Assembly: GCA_022316685.1 (NCBI GenBank)
Contig: JAKJHU010000005.1
Coordinates: forward strand, 16,966,707-17,030,706
Reading direction: 5' to 3'
Origin: Progne subis subis
Taxonomy: Eukaryota > Chordata > Aves > Passeriformes > Hirundinidae
Length of the DNA stretch: 64,000 nt
This document shows positions 28,418-44,622 of the stretch, piece by piece. A program made the position numbers and the translations under genes. Numbering within the stretch: position 1 is the stretch's first letter; each line of letters opens with the position of its first letter. The notes under the pieces are model-generated. The model worked only from the letters and a program-made list of their open reading frames with translations. It was not told where the DNA came from and made no database searches.

Positions 28418-30414
28418 CAGTAGCCAAGGTATTAAAATTCAATTGTGGCATTTGCAATGCTTCTCTAAATAAATGATTTAAAAGGCAAAAGGTTTTTCAA
28501 ACAGTCTTCAGTCAGCAGTTACTTTCTGGTGTAATCTCTAGGCTGTGGAAGGCTACTCAGAATTCTGTAAGACAAACCTGCTCTTTGCAAAACAGGAAGT
28601 AACAGCAGAGGTTTTTAAAAGTATGTGTTAAAGGGCCAACTGCAATATCTTGGGACTTCAGAAAGTAAACTATTTACCTAAAGTAAACCAATGCAGTCTA
28701 GAGAGGACATTCTTGCTGTACCAATAGCTGATCAAATCCAGGTGAATAGAAATCTGGGCTGCCAACTGAAACTGTAAGCTCAGCACTTTGGCAACCACAT
28801 ATGCCCGGATATTTGCTCAGAAGGCAAGCAGTGTGAATGCACACTGTCTCGGAAAATAAAGCAGGCAGGTTTAAAAAGTTAAAAAATTGAAAGCTTACCT
28901 TCAGATGTCTCTAAGTATGTCTAATAAGTACTAGTATGTTTGCATGTTCAACATGTGCTTGGGTACCATGGCTTTGGCCATGTAAACCTCCTGAGCTGCT
29001 GATGCTGGTACAGAAATTAGTAAACAGCTAAACATTATAGCATCAGCCTAGTGGTGGCACCCACACTTGAGAAGCAGGAAGAACAGCTGCATTTAGCATT
29101 GTCACCTCCACGTGATCCCAAGTGCTCCCTGTCACTTCCACAGCACAAGTGAGCGAGGTACATCAAACACTAGAGTAATACCACATAGCTTATGCCATGG
29201 CTGGTTAGCACATTAAATCCTGCAATGGAACAGGTAAGGAATTGCTACTACTTTGTAAGGCAGTAGAAAAACCCCACTTCCTCTGGTGCGTGTTGGGCAG
29301 GAGGATTACCGGCAGTGCTGGACTGCCCCTGGCTGGATGGCTGACGAATAAGGATCCACATGCAGACTCATATAGACTTCACTAAGAAGAAATGAAAACT
29401 CTTCATGTATACAATATAGCAACAAGCTTGTGAACTGCATGTTGAACACTCCCAGAAAGGTTTTTTTACTGCTTGAGTGACAGCTCCAACCTTTTGTACC
29501 CAATATATCTGCTTAACTGTCCTATAAACAGAGGAGGTTCAGGTTGTCTTAGCTGCCATCAAATATTAATGCAGATCTTAAATATCTTATCTTCATTTAA
29601 AAAGTAGATCACATACTATGTGTTCAGCAGGTACTATGACAATCCTCTCTGTTGTGTGTAAGAACAGATTAAAACAAAGTAATTTGGCAGGCTACTGTTA
29701 AAATAATGATGTCATGTTTTAGCTTGTGGTTGATGTAATCCTGCTTTTACATTCTATTGCTTCCATGAGAAAGAGCACATTGTGGCTTTCTTGGAAACAA
29801 GAAACAAATTACACTACAAGCCACACTAACAATGCATCTTTAAAAACTGTCACATTTTATCTTGAAATTATTTTCACTAAAAGAATCTACTTCTACAAAT
29901 ACTAGGGGCCTCAGAAATATTTTATGCACAGTCTAGAATAAGAAAACTATTGTTCCTATCATAGACACACCTGTTTTGATTAATTGCTGAGTACTATGTG
30001 AAAGAGAAATGCAAGCTGTAGTATTACTCAAAACAAGCCCTTTTCCCCAGCAGCTACATTTTTATGTCAGGGTTTGTCATAATCCCTGAAGTACAGACCT
30101 CTATTGATCTGCAACCATTATCTTATTTTAGAATATCTCATAAGGATTAGGTAGGAAGCCTACAGACTCCGTGGAACCATGCAGCACACTGGGTAAGAGT
30201 TCTACACTAACCAGAAACAACTAAAAAATGGTGACATTTGAACAGTGGAAAACTGGCTGTCCTTTCATTCCAGGTCCTTCAAACTACTGAAAAAGACTCC
30301 TCAGGAGCTGCAGAAAGAGCTTAATTTGATTACGGTAAATCAAGCATACCTTTTATTTGATGTCAACACTATACACATAATATGTATCAACAGAATATAA
30401 AATAACTGTTTTCT

Positions 30415-30481
30415 ACTGATCCATTCCATGAAAGAATAATATGTATTTACTGATCCATTCAATAAAGAATATTACATATTT
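30415..30481. repeat. imperfect 34-bp tandem duplication
   Basis: Two adjacent copies beginning ACTGATCCATTC (30415 and 30449), each ending in an AT-rich TATTT. They differ by a few substitutions and one length change. Simple local duplication in intron. Confidence 0.75.
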
Positions 30482-33400
30482 AGTTTACTCCATACCACCT
30501 AAGAGGTCTGTTTACTTTTTTTGCAATTAAGGTATATTGAAATCAATGTTTTACACATTTTCAATGTATTTTTAATATATTAAATTTAGAAACAAATGAG
30601 TTGTTTGAACACCAACATCTGCTAAGGAAAATATCTTTAATGTATAAATACTTAAGACACTAAAAACCTGCTGGATGTTACTAAATTGTATTTTTATAGC
30701 ACAGTATGTTATGTTGTGCAAAATCAATTCTGCCTTTTTCATATACTCAACTAAACTTTCAGTTACAAATCACAGTCTTACTGATGTCAAATAGGATTTT
30801 GTGTTCTCCTTTTAGATTTACTTCATCAGTTTTATCCCATTGTTTGCACATATTTTTGAAAACCATTTTGGAAAATCTTATTTTGACTTATTTTGAAGTA
30901 CTGATAACAGCTCTGGCACGAAAGCAAAACACTACTTCAAATACTTTTATGTTGAAAAACAAAGGAAAATAGTCTTCTGAACAGAATTGCATTATGATAT
31001 TTTAAAAAGAGCGTAGAAAAATTATTCTATACAATAAAGTAAATCTCAAAATCAAATATAAAAAATAAATCTCATTATCACAGAAAGTGATGAGGTTTTT
31101 TTTTTTGTTTTCAGTACAAGGAGATAAATGATGGAATTCTAAGCATCATGTTCCTGTATTTGAAACTCCCTGTCACTATCGCATGAAGAGTTTGGCATGC
31201 ATTTGCCGACATTAACGCTCAAACATTAGTATTTGCCTCAGAACAATGAAATATTATTCTATAATGAAAATTTCCATTCCCAAACCATATTGGTTACCTT
31301 CCTCTTAATAAGCCTCTTCTCCTTATCCAGACACAGTAAGCATTCACACAGCTTTTAGGTCGTTAACTGCTATTACAAAACGAATCTAAAAATGCTATCT
31401 CATTATGAAAAATGCAATACTAATGATCAATGTTTCAATAGCAGAAAATTACCAAATACAGAAGAAACTGCCCAGTGTGGCAATACAAGAAGAGATACAT
31501 TGCTAGAGCCCATCCATCAAGTTCTAATGCAGGAGTAGTGGAAAGGAATCAACAGGGCACTACTCTGTTGTCATTAGAAAATTGAAAAATATTTGATGTG
31601 TGAAAAAAACCCCTGGATCGCTACTTTCTAGTCAGTATCCATGAAGAGCCTGGCTTCTAGGTTAATAACCAACATGTGACTTTTTCTCAGCCATGTTTAA
31701 AAGAACCATTTTTATAATTCAATATTCTACCACATGACTCAGCTGAGAAACAGTGCTTTAGGGAAAGACTTTACTGATTAGCACATAATACCTGTTGCTT
31801 TTTATTTAGGCAAATACTTATTGAGCACAGTACGTACACAAGACTGCAGCAGTTCTTGATAAACTCAACACAAACAGTGATTTAATTACTAATTTCAAAT
31901 GTTAAGAAACAGCCCCTGGGAAACCACCCAAGACATTTTTATCCAGAAGCACTATGACTATCATATAATTAATTAAAATTTGGGAGAAGTGCCATAGATA
32001 TGCAAGAATCTCAAAAACAGTTACTCATGACCCAGTAGTGTGGAGAAAGTAGAAGCTAGGCTACAAACAGACTTATCAAAGAAAGAAAATTAAGGCCTGG
32101 AAGAAACAAACCTAAGGGTATTTTGAAATTACCAAGAGGAAAGAAGGGCATATTACCGGTAAAACTAAAGAATGTATCATTATTTTACAAAAAGTGATTC
32201 ACTTTCTTGCAATTAAGAAGGAAGGTGAAAAGAAACCAACACATAATACGCGTAATCTTGTTGGGTGTAGAATCTGAACAATTAAAGCAGCATTTACCTG
32301 CTTACCATTGTTGCTCCCAATGTGAGAAAATGCTCAATTGCCATACGAATAAAATCAACCACATTGAGGTGAAACCACCAGTAAACAGAGAAGCAGGAGA
32401 GCATCTACAGGTAACAGATAGCAATCTTTCTTTCATTTAAGATAGTGCCACTATAAAAAGCTCTCAGACAAACCGGCAAAACTTCATATTGTATTCAGTA
32501 CTTGAAACGTTTTCATCCTTGATGATGAAGGTGAAATGCTACTGTATATTTTGCTTGGCTGTAAGTGCATTTTTATCAAGAGCAGACTGATGGATGTTGA
32601 CAGTCTATCCAACTATCAACTGGTTTCCAATTCCTTTGTTTTCAATCTTCTGTTTCTTCTCAGTATTATTCAGAATTCATAGAGCGACATTATCAAATCT
32701 GTTTTCTGTTCAGATACAGAAGAGTCTTTCTCTTGTTCTTTCTTCTGTAATTTCTTCCCAAATCTATTGCTGACAAACTTATCTTCAGTCTGGAGGACTC
32801 ATATACAACTTACCATCAGAAGCATCTTATTCTTTGTTTTATACATGGGTGTTGAGCAGCTGCCTGGCTATCATTTTACAATGTAATGTGGAAGCATAAA
32901 CTGCACCACGAAAGCCTAATCAAGTTTATTAAAGCAAGAAAAATGTTACTTAAATAGTTTAAATAGCCTAACACCAGCAAATGGCAAGAATTAATTTTTT
33001 TTGTAACACGTTATGTGCACAATGTTATTGACCTCCCCCAGAAACTTAAAGATTACAAATATAATGCATCTTTTTGCCATCTGGTTGAGAACTTGTACCT
33101 TTATATATACATATATACGGAATTAGCAAGCAAGCTAATTAACAAATATTAACTGCTCAAGCTTGGCTATCATAGACAGTTTTTAGATCCTTCTTTTCTT
33201 AGTCCTTTTAGGATCAGAAGAATGACTTTCTGCATGTGTCTCCCATCTCAGAGAGACTGCAGAATGACTTTGGTGACCAAATCAGATTGGACACCAAACT
33301 TGTAAAAAGTAAATCGATCCACTAGTGTTCTACTATTTAAAAAGGCATCTCTTTCAGGTATTACTTGAGCAAAAAGAAGCATTACCTTTTACCATATTAC

Positions 33401-34388
33401 GCCTTTTATGCAGATAAAACAGACGTTTGTAGTCTGTAATTTTATTTTCCATATTGCTACTTCTAGATTGCAAGGATTTAGGGGGACTGTAAGAGCAATT
33501 TAACCTCCACGTTGGTCTACATTCCAGAAATATGAATTTTGGCTGTGCAGAAAGTAACAGTAGCCTGCTGAGTGGTTTCCACCAAGCAACAGATTTCTTG
33601 AAGTTCCTCTGCCTCAGTGATAGCACAAGGGGAAGTCTGATGTATAAACTTCTTACAAGCCGCTCAGAAGAAACATCACAGAAAACAGCTTGGCATGTGA
33701 TAACTTTCTTTAATGTGTATATAATCTCATTTTACATGATAACACTACAAACAATTTTTCTTTGAAACAAATATACAAAAATCTTCATTAATGGATCCTG
33801 AAAATATTTAAGTGAGATACTTAATGATAAAGGTATATTTGACATAAGATTTACATAATGCTCCTTCTAACAGTCAGAGGATCTATTGAATATCTTTACC
33901 CCAATATCCAAAACTGACGAATCACTCAAGTGGAGGAGTATATATTGAAAAGCTCAACTCATTCCAGCCTTCACTCATCTTCTTTAGGATTTAAGGCAAC
34001 ATACACCAGCTGCCTTGAGATGAGTGGTCCAAGGAAGGAGACTTTGTTGCCTTGCTGTTTTGTTTGCTTTAAACAGCAGACAACTCTACTTTGAAGATAA
34101 AGCTTCAACATTACCTTCACTATCACATCAATTTTGAACTCCTGAATACCCTGTAGGGCTAGCATACAGATACAGAAAACTTCTGGTGCAGATGTAGTCT
34201 CTCCTAAAGTTAGTGGATGCTCCTCTGTGACATCCTGTTAAAGCCTGATTACCTGCGATGCACACTGATGCAGTTGGGCAAGTATAGTACTTCTGCCTTT
34301 TACTCATATGAATCTCTTTTAGTTCCCCCATTTTTAAACATACTTTTAAATAAATGTGCAGCTGATATGTGTTGTGACACTAATTAGC

Positions 34389-35025
34389 CATAGAACTGTA
34401 GAATATGCTGAGTTGGAAGGGACCCATCAGGATCATCAAGTCCAACTCCTGGCCCTGCACAGGACACCCCAAGAGTCATACCACGCGCCTGAGAGCGTTG
34501 TCCAAATGCTTCCTGAACTCTGTCAGTCTTGGTGCTGTCACTACTTCCCTGAGGAGCCTTTTCCAGTGCCCAACCACCCTCTCGGTGAAGGAACTTCTCC
34601 TGGTATCCAACCTAAACCTCCCCCACCTCAGTTTCATGCTGATTCCTCGAGTCCTGTCACGGGTCATCAGAATGAAGAGATCGGTAGCTGCCCCTCTGCT
34701 TCCCCTCACATGAGGAAGTTTTAACTGCAGTGGGGTCTCCCCTCAGTCTCCTCTTCTCCAGGCTGAGCAGACCAAGTGACCTCAGCCACTCCTTATACAG
34801 CTGCCCCTCAAAGCCCTTCACCATCTTTGTTGCCTTCCTCTGGACACTCTAATAGTTTAATGTCTTTCTGACATTGTGGCACCCCAAATTGCCCCCAGCA
34901 CTCAAGGTGAGGCCGCCCCAGCTCAGAGCAGAGCAGGACAATCCCCTCCCTTGCCTGGCTGGCCATGCTATGCCCGATGCCCCTCTGGACATGCTTGGCC
35001 ATCCTGGCTGCCAGGATGTGGCAGT
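34389..35025 (-). mobile_element. CR1 LINE, truncated 3' end, second subfamily
   Basis: Begins CATAGAACTGTAGAAT then AGTTGGAAGGGACCCATCAG, continues with CR1-type text (CTCTTCTCCAGGCTGAGCAG; TTGCCTTCCTCTGGACACTC) and fades near the CTGGCTGCCAGG segment. Minus-strand insertion. The wording at the 3' end differs from the 10.4-kb copy, suggesting a different CR1 subfamily. The approximately 100-aa open frames here are relics or chance. Confidence 0.88.
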
Positions 35026-37033
35026 AAGCAAGTCTCCCTTGTGAATGGATTTCTAACATTAATTCTAATCCCCTTTCAGATCTTTTCATCTTATTAAATG
35101 CAAAACACTCAACTCTGACCAAACTCTAGTTAACAAGTAAATTCTGTTTCTGTAATTTCTGTGTACTTCAAGGAAAAGATAAGTTCTTGTATACATGTAG
35201 GAAGAACTAGACCTGGATACAGTGTTTGTCCATATTAAGTAGTTTTCAAATTTCACTATTTTTGATGTACTAATAGAACTACATTAACTCTCTTATTTTG
35301 ATGTCCCAGCTACCTATAATTACTGAAAACCCTATTCATTCACATTTTAAAACACTTCAAAAGGAATTTTTCAAAATTCATTAAAATACAATTTCTTCTT
35401 CTCTGAAATTAAAAAATAAGTAATTTAAACTCTATTCCAATATAGTGTTTTCCTCCACTTGTTCGTTTTTATATAGATATATATATATTAACATGTACAA
35501 ACCCAAGAAATTAAATGCATATATTTCACCAAGGTGCATGTAAATTCATATAGAACTCAGAAAAATTGGGATAATAACAGTGTCCTTTCTTAATCTAGTA
35601 TCATTGAAGAACATCCATTCTTTCTATAGCTAGAGAAAGTCAGATGTAGTGCTCATGTAAAAATAATTCAAAGCAGACTTCTGTTTGGACTGTGAAAATG
35701 ACACATAAATTCTTTACGTGTGGTCATACTGGGATTGAGTTAAAGCCAAACAAGCATCTGAATCTTGCTTTGAATACCAGTTAATTGACTGCAGTTGTAA
35801 ACCATTTAATGGGACTCACATTCAAAAGACTGCTGAAAGACTCTCTCATTTCAGCAATCTGAGATGTCAGCAACAAGACAAGTTCAAGAAGACAGATTTA
35901 AACAAATGTTTGGGAAAAACATATCTACCAAATATACTACTAGGCAGATTCATTTTTTTTGTAAAGAGTTATATACCAAATTCCTTAATCATATTCCAGA
36001 ATAGTCTGAAGAATATTTGTAAATAGTGGAACCTCAATTTCACCCAAATCAAAAATTTTATTTAATGTTAAATCATCTTGTAATTTCTCTTTCTCTGAAC
36101 CATTTGGATGCATATAAATAATATTTAAATGCACAAACATACAGAGGACATTATATATATAGTTATATACACAAAGATAAACGTAAGTATGAGACATATA
36201 TAACACAAGGTAATAAATATGATAAGACAGATATATAGATAAATAAAAATGTATAAATATATCTAATTTTGATTTTGACTGACCTGGATTTTGCAAGTTT
36301 TGCCACATCCTATACTTTTTTTCTCTGTACTGCTTTTGATTTTTTTGGTAACAATTTAGCTAAGCTAAATAAAGGTGACTCTAAGCAGAAACAAAACATT
36401 AACAGCAACTAGAATTTGTGAAGTGCCTGGCATGTTTAAAGTATTGTTTAAGTATTTAATGAAAAGTCCTCAGAACAATCCTCAAGACCAGTAAGCACTT
36501 CGAGCAGCAATGCTGCAGCACAAAGAAGTCACCACAGGGGAGAAACCAAATTGTCATTTTCAGGACTACATGTAGCCCTGAAACCAGCACTAACAGTGGT
36601 ATTTCTGTTCAGACAAAGCAAGAAGACACAAATGTGATTTCTAGCATTGTAATAATCTAGCAAGGTGTCTGTACAATATTTAAAATCTAACACTATTCTG
36701 AAGAGTTATTATCAGATCTGTGGTACCACTGAAATTCTCTCTGTATGTGAATGTAGTCCAAGTAAGGTCACATCTCTGCCAAACCAGAGACATTTCACTT
36801 AGCTTTAATCATCTGTGTCTAACCTGACTTAGTCACACAGCCTGTCTTTAAAGTCAACAGAGACTTGAGCAGCTCTGGGGAGTGATACATCTCACTTATC
36901 TTAAACACTCATTTTAGGATGAGAACTGGAATGGGATTCTGGAGATGGATAATTGAACATAAACTTCAGCTGTCAGTGAGAACCACTGCACAGAGTTCTT
37001 GTAGAGCCAAGGCTGAGGGAAAGACTTCTGTCA

Positions 37034-39839
<2,806 letters not shown>

Positions 39840-40088
39840 GGCGCTCCTTCCAGGCGGGGCCCGCATGCGGCCCGAGGGTCGCTCCCTGCGGCGCGGCCGA
39901 GCCGACAGCCCGCACAGGGCCGCTGAGGGCGCGGCCCGGCTGCAGAGGCGGGTCCGGGCCGCCGGCCGGGCCCTCCGGCGCAGCGAGGAGCGCCGGTCCG
40001 GACGGGAAGGGAAAGAGGACAGCACAAGACTTTTGGGCGGCGGGGAGGTGCAGTAGCTGGGACGAGCTGCCCGTCTGTGGTGAGGAGG
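39840..40088 (+). promoter_or_regulatory. MSH5: CpG-rich putative promoter and 5'-UTR exon of MSH5
   Basis: A GC- and CpG-dense block, unlike the AT-rich surroundings, ends in a good splice donor (GTGAGT starting at 40089). The matching acceptor is at 40635-40636, one base before the MSH5 ATG. I infer a transcription start in this block and a non-coding first exon. No TATA box was noted. The exon's 5' end cannot be fixed from sequence alone, and the CpG cluster could also act on the minus strand. Confidence 0.5.
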
Positions 40089-40636
40089 GTGAGTAGCGAG
40101 CAAAGAAGTCGGAGAGGATTGGATTTGAGGGTCTGACGGGGATTGGTATGTCCGATCCCTTATGTGCTTGTATGGAAACTCGTGCTCTGTGATGATGCAG
40201 CATAAATATGGGCCTGGGACCCTGAAATGATGGTCAGGCTATGGGGCTGCACTGCTGAGAGAAGGCATGGTCAGCGCAGGTGCGTGCCACAAACCTCTGA
40301 GGGAGGATGGTTTTGTACATAGATATGTACATACATGTCCGTGCATGTTACTGTATTTGTGGGTACTTGGGTGTACATAGATACTTTAAAAAAAATAAAG
40401 GACATAACGAAAAACTAAAACTAATGCTGGTAGTTAGCTGTTACACCTGCCTTGGAAGCTGATGGTGGCTGTAGTTACTGGCTGCATCTTTTCACTTGAA
40501 CATTTATAGTTAATTCCTGGTAGCATCTTAGATTTGCCAGGGTTGGAAGAGTGAGTGTTGACCTCCTGTTGACAGTTAAAGTTACTTCTCAGGACGTTTA
40601 AGATGAGTTGTGAATAAAAATACCTCTTGCCGACAG
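40089..40636 (+). other. MSH5: putative 5'-UTR intron of MSH5
   Basis: A 548-bp GT-AG interval. The donor context is GAGG|GTGAGT. The acceptor is the pyrimidine-rich stretch ending CCGACAG at 40636. Splicing would join the CpG-rich exon to a single A followed by the ATG, leaving an in-frame TGA three codons upstream (40081-40083). It would therefore change only the leader and not the protein. Retrogenes often gain such 5' introns. This is a model from splice-site patterns; no transcript is available here. Confidence 0.45.
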
Positions 40637-40637
40637 A

Positions 40638-43073
40638 ATGAGTGCCACATCAGCCACGAGCTGTGTCTTGCCACCGCCACTTGGGCCCGAGCAAGAGGAA
40701 CAAGAGGGCTCGGAGACACATATGTCTGTTTTGTGGTATGCAGGGCAGCTGGCAATTACTTACTATGATACAGAAGATTGCTCAGTCTACTTCATGCCTG
40801 AGATACCTGAAAATGAAGACCTCAAGCTACTGCAAAAAGTGATTGGGGAACTTAACCCTCAATGCATAGTGACCAGTGCAAAACAGGACCAGAATATTGC
40901 CAAATTCCTGACCAATCTAACAGCTACTACTGATGGTAAGGACATAGGAAAACCAGAAATTGTCCTGTTTCCTAACATAGATTTTGGTCTAGAAGTCAGC
41001 AAGCAACGGATCCTGTCTAGGCAATTTCCATTTATCCCATCCCATATGACTGCCACAGAGAAAATTCTCTATTTGTCCTCAGTCATCCCTTTCGAGAGTC
41101 CACTCATGATACGAGCCTTAGGGGGCCTCCTTAAGTTTCTAGACAGAAGAAGGGTTGGAGTTGAACTCGAAGACAGCAGTATAGCAGTTCCTATTTTGGC
41201 CTTTAAAAAATTTGCACTGTCAGATACTGTGAATATGGATCAAGACACTTACTGTGTCCTGCAGATATTTAAAAGTGATATCCATCCTTCTGTATACAAG
41301 CTATCTAGTGGACTAAAAGAAGGATTTAGCCTATATGGAATTTTAAACCGTTGCAGATGCAAATGGGGAGAAAAACTGCTGAGATTGTGGCTCACACGAC
41401 CTACCCGGAACCTGACAGAGCTAAACAAACGGCTGGATGTTATCAACTTTTTCCTGCTGGCTCAGAACCATGAAACAGTCCTCACTCTTCAAAACTGCCT
41501 CAAGAATATTAAAAATGTGCCTCTTATTTTAAAGAGAATGGCTCTTTCCAACACAAAAGTTACTGACTGGCAAGCACTGTATAAGACAGCATACAATGCA
41601 CTGTGCCTTAGAGACACGTGTCGTTCTCTGCCCGACACTATTGAACTCTTTCAGACTATTTCACGTGTCTTCACTGATGATCTGCACTACATTGCTAACC
41701 TAATAAGCAAAGTGGTAGACTTTGAAGGCAGCCTCTTCGAGAACCGCTTCACTGTTAGATCCAATGTAGATGCCACAGTTGATGAGAAGAAGCGAAAGCT
41801 GATGGGACTGTCAGACTTCCTTACAGAAGTGGCACGAAAAGAACTGGAGACTTTGGACAATCATATTCCCTCCTGTTCTGTGATTTACATTCCTTTGATT
41901 GGGTTCCTTCTCTCCATTCCACGCCTGCCAAATATGGTGGATAAGACTGATTTTGAAATTGAAGGCTTGGATTTCATGTTTTTGTCAGAGGATAAACTGC
42001 ACTACAGAAGTGCCCGGACCAAGGAGCTAGACAGCCTGCTGGGTGACTTGCACTCTGAGATCAGAGACCAGGAAGCACTCATCATGCACCAGCTGCAGAC
42101 TAGGATCTTGGAGAAGTCTGAAGTACTTAACAGTGTGATTGAGTACGCTGCACACCTGGATGTGCTGCTAGCCTTGGCAGCAATGGCCCGGGAGAACGCC
42201 TATTGCCGACCTCGCTTTACTCACCGCCACGGCTTCCACATCAAGGACGGAAGACATCCACTCATGGAACTATGTGCAAAGACATTTGTGGCAAACCCTG
42301 TGGACAGTGGCGAGGCTACCAAACGAATAAAGATCATCACAGGGCCCAACTCTTCTGGAAAGAGTGTTTACTTAAAGCAAGTAGGCCTTATAGTGTTCAT
42401 GGCTCTAATTGGCAGTTACGTCCCTGCAGCAGAGGCAGAAATTGGAGTAATCGATGGGATTTACACAAGAATCCACAGCAGGGAATCGGTTTCTGTAGGG
42501 CTGTCCACGTTCATGATTGATCTTAACCAGGTTGCCAAGGCTGTAAACAATGCCACAGAGAGGTCCCTGGTACTTATTGATGAGTTTGGTAAAGGGACCA
42601 ACACAATGGATGGCCTCTCCCTTCTGGCTGCTGTTCTGAGGTACTGGATCAGACAAGGAACACAGTGTCCTCAGGTCTTTGTCTCCACTAATTTTCACAG
42701 TTTAATGCAGCTAGAACTCCTGCCTGACACACCTCTTCTGGAGTACCTGACCATGGAGACCCATCAGGATGGAGAGGAGTTGATATTTTTCTATCAGATC
42801 AAACAGGGCATGTCCACCATTAGTCATGCTGCCAATATTGCTGCACTAGCAGGAATGCCAGCCAAAATTATTGAAAGAGGAGTGGAAGTATCAGAACTGA
42901 TTCGCAATGGAAAACCTATCAAACGTCTTGATCATCCTTCAAAAGGTGATAGGATGGAAAAATGCAAGTCTGTTGTGGAAAAATTTCTTTGCATAGACCT
43001 TGATGATCCCCAAGTGGACTTGGAAGAGTTCATGTCTAAAGAGGTGCTGCCTTCTGCAGCCTCAGTCCTGTAG
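40638..43073 (+). CDS. MSH5: MSH5, intronless full-length MutS homologue 5 (retrogene)
   Basis: Single open frame of 811 codons recognised as MSH5, which pairs with MSH4 as a sliding clamp that stabilises meiotic recombination intermediates and promotes crossovers in the nucleus. As expected for MSH4/MSH5 it has no N-terminal mismatch-recognition domain: an acidic N-terminus is followed by connector, core/lever, clamp and ATPase domains. The ATPase motifs are intact: Walker A at residues 569-576 (GPNSSGKS), the ST/LNQ signature at 623-631, and Walker B LVLIDEFG at 644-651 with D648 and E649. The usual TH of the H-loop reads TN at 684-685, as I recall for mammalian MSH5. The C-terminus [10 protein letters not shown] is MSH5-like. 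Human MSH5 is 834 aa; the difference is mostly in the variable N-terminus. The start is bounded by in-frame TGA at 40611 (unspliced) and 40081 (spliced). Met29 is an alternative start. MSH5 normally has many introns; none is present here. It lies antisense inside an AKAP7 intron. Confidence 0.95.
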   Translation: MSATSATSCVLPPPLGPEQEEQEGSETHMSVLWYAGQLAITYYDTEDCSVYFMPEIPENEDLKLLQKVIGELNPQCIVTSAKQDQNIAKFLTNLTATTDGKDIGKPEIVLFPNIDFGLEVSKQRILSRQFPFIPSHMTATEKILYLSSVIPFESPLMIRALGGLLKFLDRRRVGVELEDSSIAVPILAFKKFALSDTVNMDQDTYCVLQIFKSDIHPSVYKLSSGLKEGFSLYGILNRCRCKWGEKLLRLWLTRPTRNLTELNKRLDVINFFLLAQNHETVLTLQNCLKNIKNVPLILKRMALSNTKVTDWQALYKTAYNALCLRDTCRSLPDTIELFQTISRVFTDDLHYIANLISKVVDFEGSLFENRFTVRSNVDATVDEKKRKLMGLSDFLTEVARKELETLDNHIPSCSVIYIPLIGFLLSIPRLPNMVDKTDFEIEGLDFMFLSEDKLHYRSARTKELDSLLGDLHSEIRDQEALIMHQLQTRILEKSEVLNSVIEYAAHLDVLLALAAMARENAYCRPRFTHRHGFHIKDGRHPLMELCAKTFVANPVDSGEATKRIKIITGPNSSGKSVYLKQVGLIVFMALIGSYVPAAEAEIGVIDGIYTRIHSRESVSVGLSTFMIDLNQVAKAVNNATERSLVLIDEFGKGTNTMDGLSLLAAVLRYWIRQGTQCPQVFVSTNFHSLMQLELLPDTPLLEYLTMETHQDGEELIFFYQIKQGMSTISHAANIAALAGMPAKIIERGVEVSELIRNGKPIKRLDHPSKGDRMEKCKSVVEKFLCIDLDDPQVDLEEFMSKEVLPSAASVL

Positions 43074-43790
43074 CAAGGGTATGTGTAAATGCATAAACTG
43101 CATCATATCTACCATGGAGAGACTGCTACTTTAAAGAATGATCTCTATGACGTAACACTCCACAAAACATTTAGCTTGTAACAACTGTCTGTAGTTATGT
43201 TCTTCCTTCTTCTTGTTTAAACCAAGTACTTACATATCCCTACAATATGATGTATCATATGAATGTATGAAGAGAAGAATTTTAAGAACCTCCTCAAGCT
43301 GTTGGGTCACCCAGTTTGTGCATTTTCTGTCCCTGTTGTTGGAACCTCAGATTAAAAAAATATACGGTAGAAAAATCACAACATATTTCTACTGGTCTTA
43401 GAAGACTATTAAAGGAACATTTCATTTTGTGCCAAAGCGATGCTTTCAGCCATTTTAGGATCAGCATCAAAGACTCCAGATAAATACGTGGCTCAGGCTC
43501 TTGTACCAACAATTAACAGTTGTCACAATAGAAACCACTGAACATACAGGCTGGTAAGTGGCAATGCAGAGGGATTTAATGGCTCTTTTGTTTTCCTTAT
43601 ACCATCTTTTCTGTCCAAATGCCAAAGATCCCAGGAGTTATTATAAAAAGAATGCTGGTGGCCAGATTCAGTGGGGACTGATAAATAGAAGTGCCTTGGT
43701 TTTACTGAGAACTGTTCTCTTCTTTAAGGTCCTGTATGATACAGTTGCATCACACATACTATGTGTCTATGCCACATGGGTATAAATAAA
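43074..43790 (+). other. MSH5: putative MSH5 3' UTR with poly(A) signals
   Basis: No coding frame continues after the TAG at 43071. Two hexamers could direct polyadenylation: ATTAAA at 43408-43413 and a canonical AATAAA at 43785-43790. The second, about 0.7 kb after the stop, is the stronger candidate. The interval shows no recognised repeat. Confidence 0.4.
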
Positions 43791-44212
43791 GGCAAAATTA
43801 CAAATCTAGGAATGTAAGAAAGAAATTCACATTTTCTATTCTATTTTCAATATTAACATTTGAGGTTTAATACCACAAAAGGAGGATTCCCTTTCACTCC
43901 TCTTGTCATGCAGAGGATCTTTACTGAACACAGCATTTTATGTACACATATGCAAGAAAAATTCATTAACAAATTAATGATACAAGAGCCATATCTAAAT
44001 ACTATCAAAGCAATAACCTTTCTTGCAGCCAGACAAGTGCCTGAGATTCCCCATGTAAATAAGACAGAGGAGACATTAGATAGCTTAATGCCAAAACCTG
44101 CTCTAACCACTTACATTATGGCAAATAAAAGACATACTACATCTCTCATATATACATTATTTCCGGAAACCAAAAATATTAATGTCACATAAACTGGGAG
44201 AAGAATTACATT

Positions 44213-44233
44213 AAAAAAAAAATAAAAAAAAAA
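44213..44233 (+). repeat. interrupted A-rich tract downstream of MSH5
   Basis: Roughly ten A, one T, then ten A. It sits about 0.42 kb after the MSH5 AATAAA and might be a decayed retrotransposition tail, but an ordinary A-rich microsatellite explains it equally well. Confidence 0.7.
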
Positions 44234-44622
44234 TCTCTTAATAATTTTCAGTATTAAACATGTTATCTGGTATATACGGCTGAAGATAGCGAAAAGATGA
44301 GTATCAGCATACATCAAAAAGATCTTAAATTGGAGACGCTGCTTTGGGTTTTTCAATGTGGAATTTCTTCTTTGATGATAAAGGAAACTATTATTATTAC
44401 CAAATAAGTACCTTATGTTATTTCTGCATGAAACTGGAAAGTGACAGATGTTTAACATAATTTACATTTAAAAATACAATAACAACTGTAATATGTTGCA
44501 ATCATAATAATACTGTCTGCATAATATCTGGTATCATGATGATGTTACCACTGAAGTGAATGGTAACAGTGAATCAGGCCTTGAACAATACTCCTAAGTA
44601 TTGCAAACACATTTTTCTCAGT

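Noticed and set aside
34356..35122. Several 70-120 codon frames on both strands
   Set aside because: They lie in a truncated CR1 element and do not form a continuous reverse transcriptase.
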